63,811 nt of DNA from contig CAYMUW010000016.1 in the NCBI GenBank assembly GCA_964393865.1, positions 1 to 63,811 of the forward strand. Reading direction: 5' to 3'. The translations under genes and the position numbers were made by a program. Shown here piece by piece: positions 32,053 through 41,386 of the stretch. Under the pieces are notes generated by a model. The model made no database searches and was not told where the DNA came from. It worked only from the letters and a program-made list of their open reading frames with translations. The DNA comes from Suilimivivens sp964393865 (GTDB lineage: Bacteria; Bacillota; Clostridia; Lachnospirales; Lachnospiraceae). The stretch's first letter is position 1. Each line of letters opens with the position of its first letter.

Positions 32053-34912
32053 GAATTTGAAAGAAAAATTTATTAATATTATAACCTCCAGAGCCTTTGT
32101 AATGGTGATAGTCATGGTCTGTATCTGCGGGTTTATGATTAACAGAATTTTTGACCTCCAGATCGTTCACGGGGAGGAGTATTTGGATTCCTTTCAGATG
32201 AAGATCATGAAAGAGCGCACCATCAAGGGAAGCCGGGGCTGTATTTATGACAGGAATGGGAATCTGCTTGCCTATAATGAGCTTGCTTATTCCGTTGCCA
32301 TTGAGGATGTGTATGAAGGAACCTTCAAAAATCTGAATTTAAATACAACAATTTATAATCTGATCAGTATGATCGAGGCCAATGGTGACAATATTGTCAG
32401 TGATTTCAAGATTGTATTGGATAAAAATAACCACTATGCGTTTACGGTGGAAGGCACGCAGCTTCTGCGTTTCCTTGCGGATGTATATGGGCATACCACC
32501 ATTGACAAGCTGGAGGAAAAGGAGCGTACCGCTACGGCACAGGAGGTTATGGATTACCTGTGCGGCTGGGACAGGTTCCGAATTGGGGGTTATGACAAGG
32601 ATACCACCCGTGATACCTTTATTCCCGGAAACGGTTATACCAAAGCGGAGACTTTAAAGATCCTTACCATCCGTTATGATATGAACACCAACAGTTTCCA
32701 GAAGTATATTGCCACTACGGTGGCGACCGATGTGAGTGAGGAAACGGTAGCTGATGTTATGGAAAACAGTGCCCAGCTTGAGGGAGTATCTATTGTGGAG
32801 GATACTGTCCGTAAATATGTGGACAGCATTTATTTTTCACCGATCATCGGATATACGGGAAAGGTTTCTCAGGAGGATCTGGAGGAGCTTCAGGCATCGG
32901 ATAGCGGCAAATCCTATGATTTGAATGATACGGTAGGAAAGCTGGGAATAGAAAAATCCATGGAAAGTGAGCTGCAGGGCACTAAGGGTAGCGAAACCAT
33001 TTTTGTAAACAGCGTGGGAAAAGTAACGGAGACCACCAATTATGTAGAACCGATTGCGGGAAATGATGTATATTTAACCATTGACAGGGATCTGCAAATT
33101 GCAGCCTATAAGATTTTGGAAGAGCACCTGGCGGGTATCCTGTGCACGAATATTATCAATGCCAAAGAATTTAACACTGCAGAGGTAAGCAGCAGTAAGA
33201 TTAAAATTCCCATTTATGATGTTTATTTTGCTTTGATTAATAACTCTGTCATTGACACAAAGCACTTTGCGGAAAAGGATGCCGGAGAAACGGAAAAGCA
33301 GGTATATGAAAAATATCTGGTGAGAAAGGATGAAGTGTTTGATACACTTTATCAGGAGCTTACGGAAACCCTGACGATTTACGATGATCTGGATATGGAA
33401 TATCAGAATTATGAAAGCCATATCGCGGAAAAGCTTTATAGTAACGGTATCATTGTAAGGGATAAAGTAGATACCAAGGATGCTACCTATATTGCCTGGA
33501 CCACCGATGAGGTGATCAGTTTAAATGAGTATTTGAAGTATTGCATTGCAATGAACTGGATTGATGTTTCTAAATTGGATTTACAGGAGCAGTATTCCGA
33601 TTCGGAGCAGATTTATTCGAAAATTGTAGAATATATTTTGGAACAGCTTGATGAGGATTTGGATTTTACCAAAAAGATATATCGCTTCATGATTAAGAAG
33701 GATATTATTTCGGGGACGCAGATATGCAAAATTCTTTTAGAGCAGGGAATCGTTGAGATTTCGCCGGAGGAAGAGGATCTGTTTAACAGAGGCGGCGTGT
33801 CGGCCTATAACTTTATGATGGACAGGATACGTAATCTTGATATTACACCGGCGCAGCTGGCGCTTGATCCTTATTCCGCATCCATGGTTATTACCGATGT
33901 CAATACGGGAGACGTACTGGCGTTGGTTTCCTATCCGGGATACGATAACAATAAAATGGCTAACGGTGTGGATGCGGAGTATTTTTCGCAGCTGTTAAAT
34001 GATTTGTCAACGCCTATGAGAAATTATGCCACATATCAGATGACTGCTCCCGGATCAACTTTTAAAATGGTATCTGCAACCGCAGGTCTTATGGAGGGGA
34101 CAATCACAACCCAGACTCCTTTGGTGTGTACCGGAATATTTGAAAAGATTACCCCTTCGCCTACATGCTGGATTTACGGAAGAGGAAGCCACGGATCGCT
34201 GAATGTATCAGGTGCGATCAGAAATTCCTGTAATATGTTCTTCTATGAAATGGCTTATCAGATGGGAATGTCAGGTGCTTCTTACTCCTCAGAAGTTGGT
34301 TTGCAGAAGCTGGAAAAATATGCTGAAATGTACGGCCTGACAGAAACGTCGGGAGTTGAAATTGAAGAATCCTCGCCGCAGTTTTCTACAGAGGATGCGG
34401 TTCGTTCTGCCATAGGACAGGGCAGTCACAGTTATTCCACGGTAGGTCTTGCCCGTTATGTGACAACGGTGGCTAACAGCGGTACCTGCTACAATTTGAC
34501 TCTTGTGGATAAGATTACGGATCACAGCGGCATTCAGCTAAAGGATAACAGCGCTGAGGTACGCAATGTCATTGAAATGGATACCTCTTACTGGAATGCT
34601 ATTCATCAGGGAATGCGTCAGGTGGTTGAGGACAATTCCTATTACAAGGGGCTTGGCGTTAATGTGGCGGGCAAAACGGGTACTGCGGAGGAAAATAAGA
34701 GGCGGGCAAATCATGCGTTGTTTTTGTGTTATGCACCTTATGAGGAGCCCGAAATTGCCATTGCTACAAGAATTGCCTACGGATATTCCTCAAGCTATGC
34801 GGCTCAGACCACCCGTGATATTATTGAGTATTATTTTGACCTTGCCGATGAAGATGAAATCATTACAGGAACGGCATCGCAGATTACCGCAAGTACTACA
34901 GTTATGGATTAA
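32045..34912 (+). CDS. mrdA: Penicillin-binding protein 2 (elongasome transpeptidase) with large insertion
   Basis: The class B PBP crosslinks peptidoglycan during elongation with RodA. It has one N-terminal TM, a dimerisation domain (SRGCIYDRNGNLLAYNELA), and active-site motifs STFK (about residue 671), SCN (about 730) and KTG (about 876). At about 955 residues it is far longer than typical PBP2 (600-700). About 250 extra residues lie between DRDLQIAAYKILEEHLAG and the strand SMVITDVNTGDVLALVSYP, which normally nearly abut. I chose TTG 32045, 11 nt after AAAGGAG; TTG 32012 and GTG 32033 are alternatives. It overlaps mreD by 8 bp. Confidence 0.93.
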   Translation: MFENLKEKFINIITSRAFVMVIVMVCICGFMINRIFDLQIVHGEEYLDSFQMKIMKERTIKGSRGCIYDRNGNLLAYNELAYSVAIEDVYEGTFKNLNLNTTIYNLISMIEANGDNIVSDFKIVLDKNNHYAFTVEGTQLLRFLADVYGHTTIDKLEEKERTATAQEVMDYLCGWDRFRIGGYDKDTTRDTFIPGNGYTKAETLKILTIRYDMNTNSFQKYIATTVATDVSEETVADVMENSAQLEGVSIVEDTVRKYVDSIYFSPIIGYTGKVSQEDLEELQASDSGKSYDLNDTVGKLGIEKSMESELQGTKGSETIFVNSVGKVTETTNYVEPIAGNDVYLTIDRDLQIAAYKILEEHLAGILCTNIINAKEFNTAEVSSSKIKIPIYDVYFALINNSVIDTKHFAEKDAGETEKQVYEKYLVRKDEVFDTLYQELTETLTIYDDLDMEYQNYESHIAEKLYSNGIIVRDKVDTKDATYIAWTTDEVISLNEYLKYCIAMNWIDVSKLDLQEQYSDSEQIYSKIVEYILEQLDEDLDFTKKIYRFMIKKDIISGTQICKILLEQGIVEISPEEEDLFNRGGVSAYNFMMDRIRNLDITPAQLALDPYSASMVITDVNTGDVLALVSYPGYDNNKMANGVDAEYFSQLLNDLSTPMRNYATYQMTAPGSTFKMVSATAGLMEGTITTQTPLVCTGIFEKITPSPTCWIYGRGSHGSLNVSGAIRNSCNMFFYEMAYQMGMSGASYSSEVGLQKLEKYAEMYGLTETSGVEIEESSPQFSTEDAVRSAIGQGSHSYSTVGLARYVTTVANSGTCYNLTLVDKITDHSGIQLKDNSAEVRNVIEMDTSYWNAIHQGMRQVVEDNSYYKGLGVNVAGKTGTAEENKRRANHALFLCYAPYEEPEIAIATRIAYGYSSSYAAQTTRDIIEYYFDLADEDEIITGTASQITASTTVMD

Positions 34913-34942
34913 AAGTCTGTTTGAAAAAGGAGTTCATAGAAG

Positions 34943-35641
34943 TTGAAAAATTATGAAATGAGAAATTCTGTTATCATTAAAAGCTTTCCCAATGGGATTG
35001 TGCTTCATCTGGATCCGGAGCTTCCTTTTGAGGAGCTGATTGTGGATGTGGAGGACAAGTTTCGGGAATCCAGCGGCTTTTTTAAGGATGCTAAAATGGC
35101 GCTTTCCATTAAAGGAAGAGTGCTTTCCGAGGAGCAGGAGCAGTGTATTCTTGATGCAATTTCACAAAATTCCAGTTTACAGGTTATTTGCCTGGTCAGT
35201 GATGATGAGGAAACCAATCAGCGTTTTGTAAAGGCGCTTCAGCAGACTGATTCAGGTCTGGCGGACGGTTCAAGTTCAGAAGGTCAGTTTTATCGCGGTA
35301 CTCTGAAAAACGGCGAGGTTTTGGAGACGGAATCCAGCATTGTAATATTGGGAGATGTTTATCCGGGATCGGCAATTATTTCCGCTAAGGATATTATTGT
35401 ACTGGGCGGATTGTTCGGGGAAGCCTACGCCGGCGGAAACGGCCGGCCGGGACATTTTGTGGCAGCGCTTGAAATGTCACCTTCCAAATTAAAAATAGGT
35501 GATTTCAAATATCATTCCAAAGAAAAGGGACCCAAGTGGTCAATTAAACCGAAGATACAGCCGAAAATTGCATATGTAAAGGATGAAACAGTTATCATGG
35601 AACCCATTACAAAAGAATTACTGAGTGAATTGCCTGTTTAA
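34943..35641 (+). CDS. minC: Septum site-determining protein MinC
   Basis: The 232-residue inhibitor of FtsZ assembly has an N-terminal domain and a C-terminal beta-helix with FYRGTLKNGEVLETESSIVI, then GDVYPGSAIISAKDIIVLGG, the standard MinC C-domain. It starts at TTG 34943. AAAGGAG lies 14-20 nt upstream, a slightly long spacing. It is the first of the minCDE genes. Length and order are typical. Confidence 0.95.
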   Translation: MKNYEMRNSVIIKSFPNGIVLHLDPELPFEELIVDVEDKFRESSGFFKDAKMALSIKGRVLSEEQEQCILDAISQNSSLQVICLVSDDEETNQRFVKALQQTDSGLADGSSSEGQFYRGTLKNGEVLETESSIVILGDVYPGSAIISAKDIIVLGGLFGEAYAGGNGRPGHFVAALEMSPSKLKIGDFKYHSKEKGPKWSIKPKIQPKIAYVKDETVIMEPITKELLSELPV

Positions 35642-35691
35642 GGAAAGGCCATTCTCAGGGGACGAAATTAATTCATTATGGAGGCTTTGAT

Positions 35692-36483
35692 ATGAGTGAA
35701 GTAATTGTCGTCACGTCAGGGAAAGGCGGTGTGGGAAAGACCACCACATCAGCAAATGTAGGAACAGGTCTGGCAGCAATGGGGAAACGGGTAGTCCTGA
35801 TCGACACCGACATCGGGCTGAGAAATCTGGATGTTGTGATGGGGCTGGAAAACAGGATTGTTTACAATCTTGTGGATGTGGTTGAGGGAAAATGCCGTGT
35901 GAAGCAGGCTCTTATAAAGGATAAGCGCCATCCAAGCTTATACCTTCTTCCTTCGGCGCAAACGAAGGATAAGACAGCCGTGAATCCGGAGCAGATGGTG
36001 AAGATGATTAACCAGCTTCGGGAGCAGTTTGATTATATTATACTGGATTGTCCGGCAGGAATTGAACAGGGATTTAAAAATGCAATTGCCGGAGCAGACA
36101 GGGCACTTGTGGTGACTACGCCGGAGGTTTCGGCTATCAGGGATGCGGATCGCATCATCGGTTTATTGGAAGCCAATGATTTTACAAAGATTGATTTGAT
36201 TATTAACAGGCTGAAGGTAGATATGGTAAAAAGAGGCGATATGATGAGTGCCGCCGATGTGGTGGATATTCTTGCTATCAGCCTGATCGGGATAGTACCC
36301 GATGATGAAAATGTTGTGATTGCCACCAATCAGGGAGAACCGCTTGTTGGGAACAGTTCACTGGCAGGGAAAGCATATCAGAATATATGCTACCGGGTGG
36401 CCGGAAAAGAAATTCCGTTTTTGGAGTTTGAAAAGGGTGTTTCTTTCTGGACGCGAGTGTCAGGTATTTTCCATAAGAATTAG
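35692..36483 (+). CDS. minD: Septum site-determining ATPase MinD
   Basis: The 263-residue ParA/MinD ATPase has the deviant Walker A TSGKGGVGKTT (residues 8-18), LIDTDIGLRNLDVVMGLENR and LDCPAGIEQGF. It recruits MinC to the membrane. The C-terminal EKGVSFWTRVSGIF could serve as the membrane-targeting helix. It is co-transcribed with minC and minE. Confidence 0.97.
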   Translation: MSEVIVVTSGKGGVGKTTTSANVGTGLAAMGKRVVLIDTDIGLRNLDVVMGLENRIVYNLVDVVEGKCRVKQALIKDKRHPSLYLLPSAQTKDKTAVNPEQMVKMINQLREQFDYIILDCPAGIEQGFKNAIAGADRALVVTTPEVSAIRDADRIIGLLEANDFTKIDLIINRLKVDMVKRGDMMSAADVVDILAISLIGIVPDDENVVIATNQGEPLVGNSSLAGKAYQNICYRVAGKEIPFLEFEKGVSFWTRVSGIFHKN

Positions 36484-36494
36484 GGGGTGGCCAC

Positions 36495-36767
36495 ATGAGA
36501 ATGACAAATTTTTTTAATCGAAAAAAATCAAGAGAAATAGCCAAGGACCGCCTTAAAATACTTCTGATTTCAGACAGGGTAAATTGCTCTCCCGAAATGA
36601 TGGAAATGATTAAGACGGACATTGCCAAGGTTATTTCGAAATACATGAAGATTGATACGCAGAGTATGGAGATTCAGATTTCAAAGACGGACCGCAAAGG
36701 GCGGGATAAGGTTCCGACCTTATACGCCAACATTCCCATTCTGGATTTACATAAGAATGTGAATTGA
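36495..36767 (+). CDS. minE: Cell division topological specificity factor MinE
   Basis: The 90-residue protein has a basic N-terminus followed by SREIAKDRLKILLISDR, the MinD-contact strand, then a C-terminal alpha/beta dimerisation domain. MinE releases MinD from the membrane to set pole-to-pole oscillation. Its presence rather than DivIVA is notable but usual in Clostridia. It starts 11 nt after minD; an alternative ATG lies at 36501. Confidence 0.94.
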   Translation: MRMTNFFNRKKSREIAKDRLKILLISDRVNCSPEMMEMIKTDIAKVISKYMKIDTQSMEIQISKTDRKGRDKVPTLYANIPILDLHKNVN

Positions 36768-36789
36768 CTAAGCGGAAAGCAACCGAATA

Positions 36790-36810
36790 GTGTAAAATGA
36801 TTTTTTACAC
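36790..36810. repeat. Short inverted repeat between minE and rodA
   Basis: GTGTAAAA and TTTTACAC pair around a 5-nt loop. A second imperfect palindrome (AAATTTAGGA/TCCAAATTT) follows at about 36813-36836. It may be a weak terminator or an operator before rodA; no strong U-tract is present. Confidence 0.35.
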
Positions 36811-36853
36811 ACAAATTTAGGATGATGTCCAAATTTGCGGAATGGAGATTAGT

Positions 36854-37963
36854 ATGTTAAAGCATTATAAGATAAGGCATTATAATTTTAAGCTGGTAAT
36901 TATGGTGATTGCACTGGCCGTTATTGGAATTATTGCGGTTGGAAGCGCAGAGCCGGATCTGCAAAACAGGCAGTTTTTCGGCGTTGTGTTTGGCGTTTTT
37001 CTGATGCTGGTTTTATCATTGTTTGATTATTCGGTGCTTTTAAAGCTGTATTGGCTGATGTATGCCTTTAATCTTGTTTTGTTGACGTTGGTTATTGTCA
37101 TGGGGGAAGAGGGAAAAGGAGCCCAAAGGTGGCTAAAGCTGCCGGGCATTCCGCAGTTTCAGCCGTCGGAGATTGCCAAGGTGCTTCTGATCCTCTTTTT
37201 TGCCCAGTTTCTCTACCTGCATAAGGAGAAGATAAATACGTTTCAGTATCTGGTCTTTTCCGTGGTTTTGTTTGCTGTTCCGGCTTATCTGGTATATAAG
37301 CAGCCTGACCTTTCCACTACCATTATGATTTGTTTGATTTTCTGTGTGGTTATGTTTATGGGGGGCTTAAGCTGGAAGGTGATAGGAGGCCTGCTTGCAG
37401 TTGCAATTCCAACGGCGGTTATTCTCTTTGTTCTGATTATGCAGCCGGATCAAAAGATTATCAATGATTACCAAAAAGGCCGTATAGTAGCATTTTTGAA
37501 CAAGGAAGAATATGCTAATGCGGAAGGGTATCAGCAGGAATATTCGGTTATGGCTATCGGTTCCGGTCAGCTTACCGGAAAGGGTTACAAAAATAATCAA
37601 ATCAGCTCGGTAAAGAATGCGGATTTTATTGCGGAGCAGCAGACCGATTTTATCTTTGCCGTTATCGGGGAGGAATTTGGTTTTGTAGGAGGCTGCACGG
37701 TAATTGTCTTGATCTTTTTAATCAGCGTGGAGTGCTTTATGATTGCTCAAAGAGCAAAGGATTTAGCCGGCACGATTATTGCGGCTGGAATGGGTGCTAT
37801 GATAGGCTTTCAGGGCTTTATTAATATCGGTGTGGTAACCTACGTTTTGCCTAATACAGGGCTTCCGCTGCCTTTTGTCAGCTACGGCCTTACCTCTTTG
37901 GTTGCTTCCTTTATCGGAATAGGATTTGTTTTAAATGTGGGGTTACAATGCCAGGAAAAATGA
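36854..37963 (+). CDS. rodA: SEDS-family glycosyltransferase RodA
   Basis: The polytopic peptidoglycan polymerase of 369 residues has about ten hydrophobic segments. Signatures are QFQPSEIAKVLLILFFAQ, KQPDLSTT, EQQTDFIFAVIGEEFGFVG and GLPLPFVSYGLTSLVASFIG. It is the elongation SEDS partner of PBP2 in this cluster; FtsW is less likely given the context. I chose ATG 36854, 7 nt after GGAG; an in-frame ATG at 36842 has no site. Confidence 0.93.
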   Translation: MLKHYKIRHYNFKLVIMVIALAVIGIIAVGSAEPDLQNRQFFGVVFGVFLMLVLSLFDYSVLLKLYWLMYAFNLVLLTLVIVMGEEGKGAQRWLKLPGIPQFQPSEIAKVLLILFFAQFLYLHKEKINTFQYLVFSVVLFAVPAYLVYKQPDLSTTIMICLIFCVVMFMGGLSWKVIGGLLAVAIPTAVILFVLIMQPDQKIINDYQKGRIVAFLNKEEYANAEGYQQEYSVMAIGSGQLTGKGYKNNQISSVKNADFIAEQQTDFIFAVIGEEFGFVGGCTVIVLIFLISVECFMIAQRAKDLAGTIIAAGMGAMIGFQGFINIGVVTYVLPNTGLPLPFVSYGLTSLVASFIGIGFVLNVGLQCQEK

Positions 37964-37971
37964 TGTATAAT
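37943..37971 (+). promoter_or_regulatory. Promoter for mgsA-dacF
   Basis: TTACAA at 37943-37948, 17 nt, then TATAAT at 37966-37971. It lies across the rodA stop and 44 nt before the mgsA ATG. Confidence 0.6.
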
Positions 37972-38014
37972 AGATACAATATAAGGGAAATGATGAGATA
38001 GTGGGAGGTTACAT

Positions 38015-38410
38015 ATGAATATTGCATTAATCGCACATGATGCCAAAAAGAAATTAATGCAGAATTTTTGCATTGCATACAGGGGAATCTTAAGTAAGAA
38101 CGAATTATATGCGACAGGAACCACCGGAAGATTGATCGAGGAGGTTACCAATCTTAATATACATAAATTTTTAGCAGGACATTTGGGGGGCGAGCAGCAG
38201 ATCGGAGCGCAAATTGAGCATAATCAAATGGATTTGGTAATCTTTCTTCGCGATCCTTTGACCTCAAAGGTGCATGAGCCTGATGTAAATAACGTTGTAA
38301 GGCTGTGCGATGTGCATAATATTCCGCTGGCAACCAACCTTGCTACGGCGGAACTGCTGATTAAATCGCTTGACAGAGGAGATTTAGAGTGGCGTGAAAT
38401 GTACAAATAA
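38015..38410 (+). CDS. mgsA: Methylglyoxal synthase
   Basis: The 131-residue enzyme converts dihydroxyacetone phosphate to methylglyoxal and phosphate, a bypass of lower glycolysis. Motifs include ALIAHDAKK, TGTTGRLIEE (phosphate binding) and LAGHLGGEQQIGAQI, then MDLVIFLRDPL. GGGAGG precedes the ATG. It overlaps dacF by 17 bp. Confidence 0.96.
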   Translation: MNIALIAHDAKKKLMQNFCIAYRGILSKNELYATGTTGRLIEEVTNLNIHKFLAGHLGGEQQIGAQIEHNQMDLVIFLRDPLTSKVHEPDVNNVVRLCDVHNIPLATNLATAELLIKSLDRGDLEWREMYK

Positions 38411-39401
38411 GATCAGACCTCAAACCGCATGGGCACGGAAGATGGTTGCTTTGTCCGTAATGTTTATTATGCTGGTTTGCACCGGCTGCGGCAGGGCAGT
38501 GTATGACATGCCTTATACTGCGGATTCAGAGGTAAGTAGTTTCAGAATTGTAAACATAGAGGAGAATAACGGTATTGCAACCTCCTTTGCAAATGATTTG
38601 TGCGTGGTGGATAATGATATTGATTCTGAGGGTGTTGATATGTCAAGAGCTTCCGGAGCAGCATTGTTTGACATCAATAAAGGGGATACTTTGTATGCCA
38701 AGAATGTACATGAAAAGCTGTATCCTGCCAGTCTGACCAAGATTCTGACAGCGCTTGTGGCGATGAAATATGGTTCCACCGATATGAAACTGACGGCTTC
38801 CGCCAATGTGAGGCTTCAGGAGCCGGGTGCGCAGGTGTGCGGCATTAAGGAAGGGGATCAGATGACCCTTAATCAGGCGCTTCATCTTCTTCTTATCAAT
38901 TCGGCCAATGATGCCGCAGTTATGATTGCAGAGGGAATCGGAGGTTCCCTCGAGGAGTTTGCGGAAATGATGAATGAGGAAGCGCAGGCACTTGGGGCTA
39001 CCAATTCTAATTTTGTAAATCCTCATGGACTGCCGGATGATAAGCATTATACCACGGTGTATGATATGTATTTGATTACCAATGCTGCCGTGAAATATCA
39101 GTTGTTTAATGAAATTATTCAGATGGATAGTTATACGACCGTTTATTATGACAAAAACGGTGCTGAGAAGGAAGTTTCGGTTAACAATACCAATGCATAT
39201 ATTCAGGGAACTGTACAGGCGCCGGGAGGCGTTACCGTTCTGGGAGGTAAGACGGGGACGACCAATGCGGCAGGACAGTGTCTGGTACTTGTTTCAAGAG
39301 ATTCCTTCAGCAATCCTTATATTTCCATTATTATGCGGTCGGAGGGAAAGGATGCCCTCTATGAGCAGATGACAGATTTGCTGGATGAAATAGTTAATTA
39401 A
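38394..39401 (+). CDS. dacF: D-alanyl-D-alanine carboxypeptidase (DacF/PBP5-type), probable lipoprotein
   Basis: The 335-residue peptidase S11 enzyme trims peptidoglycan pentapeptides. It has SxxK as SLTK (113-116), SxN as SAN (169-171) and KTG at 285-287 (GGKTGTT). The N-terminus has a hydrophobic stretch ending VCTGCG, a near-lipobox (Cys at -3), so lipid anchoring is probable but not certain. It lacks the long C-terminal beta domain and amphipathic anchor of PBP5. The gene symbol is by family and sporulating-Firmicutes context. Confidence 0.88.
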   Translation: MKCTNKIRPQTAWARKMVALSVMFIMLVCTGCGRAVYDMPYTADSEVSSFRIVNIEENNGIATSFANDLCVVDNDIDSEGVDMSRASGAALFDINKGDTLYAKNVHEKLYPASLTKILTALVAMKYGSTDMKLTASANVRLQEPGAQVCGIKEGDQMTLNQALHLLLINSANDAAVMIAEGIGGSLEEFAEMMNEEAQALGATNSNFVNPHGLPDDKHYTTVYDMYLITNAAVKYQLFNEIIQMDSYTTVYYDKNGAEKEVSVNNTNAYIQGTVQAPGGVTVLGGKTGTTNAAGQCLVLVSRDSFSNPYISIIMRSEGKDALYEQMTDLLDEIVN

Positions 39402-39404
39402 TAG

Positions 39405-39433
39405 TTGTTTTTTACCCTGCAATCACTTATAAT
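39405..39433 (+). promoter_or_regulatory. Promoter before the P-loop gene
   Basis: TTGTTT at 39405-39410, 17 nt, then TATAAT at 39428-39433. It starts 4 nt after the dacF stop and is 58 nt before ATG 39492. Confidence 0.55.
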
Positions 39434-39491
39434 ATTTTTAGGCCATATTGAAGCGTTATACATAGCCAATATACTTCAGGAGGGATTACCA

Positions 39492-39911
39492 ATGGTTCAA
39501 TTAATCGTAGGAAAAAAGGGCAAAGGCAAGACAAAACATTTATTGGATAAGGTAAATAGTGAGATACTTTCGGTATCCGGAAACATTGTGTATCTGGATA
39601 AAAGTACCAAGCATATGTATGAGTTAAACAATAAAGTCAGGTTGATTGATGTTTCTTCTTACTTGATCGGTGACTCGGATGAATTTGTAGGTTTTATCAG
39701 CGGCATTATTTCTCAGGATCATGATCTTGAGCAGATGTATTTTGACAGCTTTTTAAAGATTGCATGTCTGGAAAATGAAAGCATTGAACCGATTATCAAA
39801 AAGCTCGAAAAAATCAGCGAAGTATTTGGGGTTGACTTTATCCTGAGCGTTTCTCTGGATGAAGAGGAGCTTCCGGCTTCTGTTAAAGATAAAATTATTG
39901 TTTCTTTATAA
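39492..39911 (+). CDS. Small P-loop protein of unknown function
   Basis: The 139-residue protein has VGKKGKGKTKHLLDKVNSE, a Walker A-like loop, near its N-terminus, then IVYLDKSTKHMYELN. A Walker B candidate is DFILSVSLDEEE. I chose ATG 39492, behind AGGAGGG; the longer frame from 39405 is not supported. A promoter and a terminator bracket it, so it is probably monocistronic. I cannot name a specific family. Confidence 0.75.
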   Translation: MVQLIVGKKGKGKTKHLLDKVNSEILSVSGNIVYLDKSTKHMYELNNKVRLIDVSSYLIGDSDEFVGFISGIISQDHDLEQMYFDSFLKIACLENESIEPIIKKLEKISEVFGVDFILSVSLDEEELPASVKDKIIVSL

Positions 39912-39918
39912 TTTACAT

Positions 39919-39948
39919 AAGCCCCGGAGTTATCCGGGGTTTTTTATG
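39919..39948 (+). terminator. Intrinsic terminator
   Basis: CCCCGGA and TCCGGGG form a 7-bp GC-rich stem with a 4-nt loop, followed by TTTTTT. It lies 10 nt after the P-loop gene. Confidence 0.85.
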
Positions 39949-39977
39949 TTGCAAGCATAATATCGGGGAGTTTTGGT

Positions 39978-41372
39978 TTGGATAAGAACGGAAATAATAA
40001 AATTGTAAAATACAGGAAACCGCTTAATATTAATATCGGCATGATCATCTTTGCCGTTATATTTATTTATATCGTGATTTGTGTTTTTATGTATTTTACA
40101 CAAAAGCATATAGAGGCACATCAGGTTAAGATGGGGTCTCTTTCAACCAATAACATATATAAGGGAATCGCTCTTCGGGATGAGGAGATTATCACTGCGA
40201 ATCAGGCCGGTTATGTGAATTACTATGCCAGAGAGGGTGAGCGGGTCGGTGTCGGAAATCTTGTGTATACACTGGATGAATCCGGAAAGCTTGCGGATTA
40301 TTTAAACACGGAGGTTTCGGGGACAACCCTTACTTCTAAGGACTTAACGGAACTGAAAACGGAAATCCTTGGGTTTGTGAACAGCTTTGATCCCGAATAT
40401 TTTTCATCAGTGTACGATTTTAAGTATAATGTTCAGGGAACCGTGCTGAAACTGGCTAACGCCAATATTCTTGAAAACATAGATTCTATTAACAGTTCAG
40501 GAATTTCAGAGCTGATTTCTTTTTGCAATGCGCCGGATACCGGAATTGTTGTATATTCCATTGACGGTTATGAGGATATGACCATAGAACAGCTGACGAA
40601 GGAAAGCTTTGATACGAAGAAGTATGAGAAAACCCAGCTGATCAGCAATGAACTGATTGCACCGGGAGATCCTGTCTATAAGCTGTCTACCAATGAGGAC
40701 TGGTCCATTGTGATTCAGACCGATAAGGAAAAGGAAGAGGAGCTTCTGGAGGCAGAGTATGTAAAGGTGAAGTTTCTGAAAAACCAGCAGACCTCCTGGG
40801 GAGAGGTATCCAGCTATACCAATGCTGACGGGGATATTCTGGTCAAGCTTACCTTCAATAATTCCATGGTTACCTTTTGTACCGACCGTTTTATTGACAT
40901 AGAATTGATTTTGGAGGATGAGACAGGGCTTAAAATTCCCAATTCATCAATTGTTGAGAAGGAGTTTTTCATTGTTCCCAAGGAATATGTCACACAAGGT
41001 GGAAACGGAAGCGGTTACGGCGTTTTAAAGGAAACCTATCTGGAGGATGGCACGGCTACCACGGAATTTGTGGAAACCACTATTTATAATGAAACGGAAA
41101 CAGAGTATTATCTGGATGATATGATATTGAGAATAGGGGACAATATTATAAAACCCGAATCGATGGAGAAATATACTATCAGTAAGAGAGGAAGTCTTAC
41201 CGGGGTATATAATATCAATAAAGGCTATGCTGATTTTAAACAGATCAATATTCTTTATCAAAATGAGGAATATTCCATTGTGAAGTCCAATACACAGTAT
41301 GGTTTAAGTGTATATGACTATATTGTTTTGGATGCGACTACAGTGGAGGATGACGAATTTATTTATGAGTAA
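39978..41372 (+). CDS. HlyD-like membrane-anchored protein next to yggS-sepF
   Basis: The 464-residue protein has one N-terminal TM (about residues 20-41). Next comes a short barrel/lipoyl-like half-motif (GIALRDEEIITANQAGYVNYYAREGERVGVG), a helical insert of about 90 residues, and a beta-barrel part with SWGEVSSYTNADGDILVKL. The overall layout is that of HlyD/membrane-fusion proteins, but no ABC or RND partner lies nearby. It is followed after 14 nt by yggS and sepF, so a role in the Gram-positive division or envelope machinery is possible (inference). It starts at TTG 39978 behind GGGGAG. Confidence 0.8.
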   Translation: MDKNGNNKIVKYRKPLNINIGMIIFAVIFIYIVICVFMYFTQKHIEAHQVKMGSLSTNNIYKGIALRDEEIITANQAGYVNYYAREGERVGVGNLVYTLDESGKLADYLNTEVSGTTLTSKDLTELKTEILGFVNSFDPEYFSSVYDFKYNVQGTVLKLANANILENIDSINSSGISELISFCNAPDTGIVVYSIDGYEDMTIEQLTKESFDTKKYEKTQLISNELIAPGDPVYKLSTNEDWSIVIQTDKEKEEELLEAEYVKVKFLKNQQTSWGEVSSYTNADGDILVKLTFNNSMVTFCTDRFIDIELILEDETGLKIPNSSIVEKEFFIVPKEYVTQGGNGSGYGVLKETYLEDGTATTEFVETTIYNETETEYYLDDMILRIGDNIIKPESMEKYTISKRGSLTGVYNINKGYADFKQINILYQNEEYSIVKSNTQYGLSVYDYIVLDATTVEDDEFIYE

Positions 41373-41386
41373 CGGGAGGCATTTTT

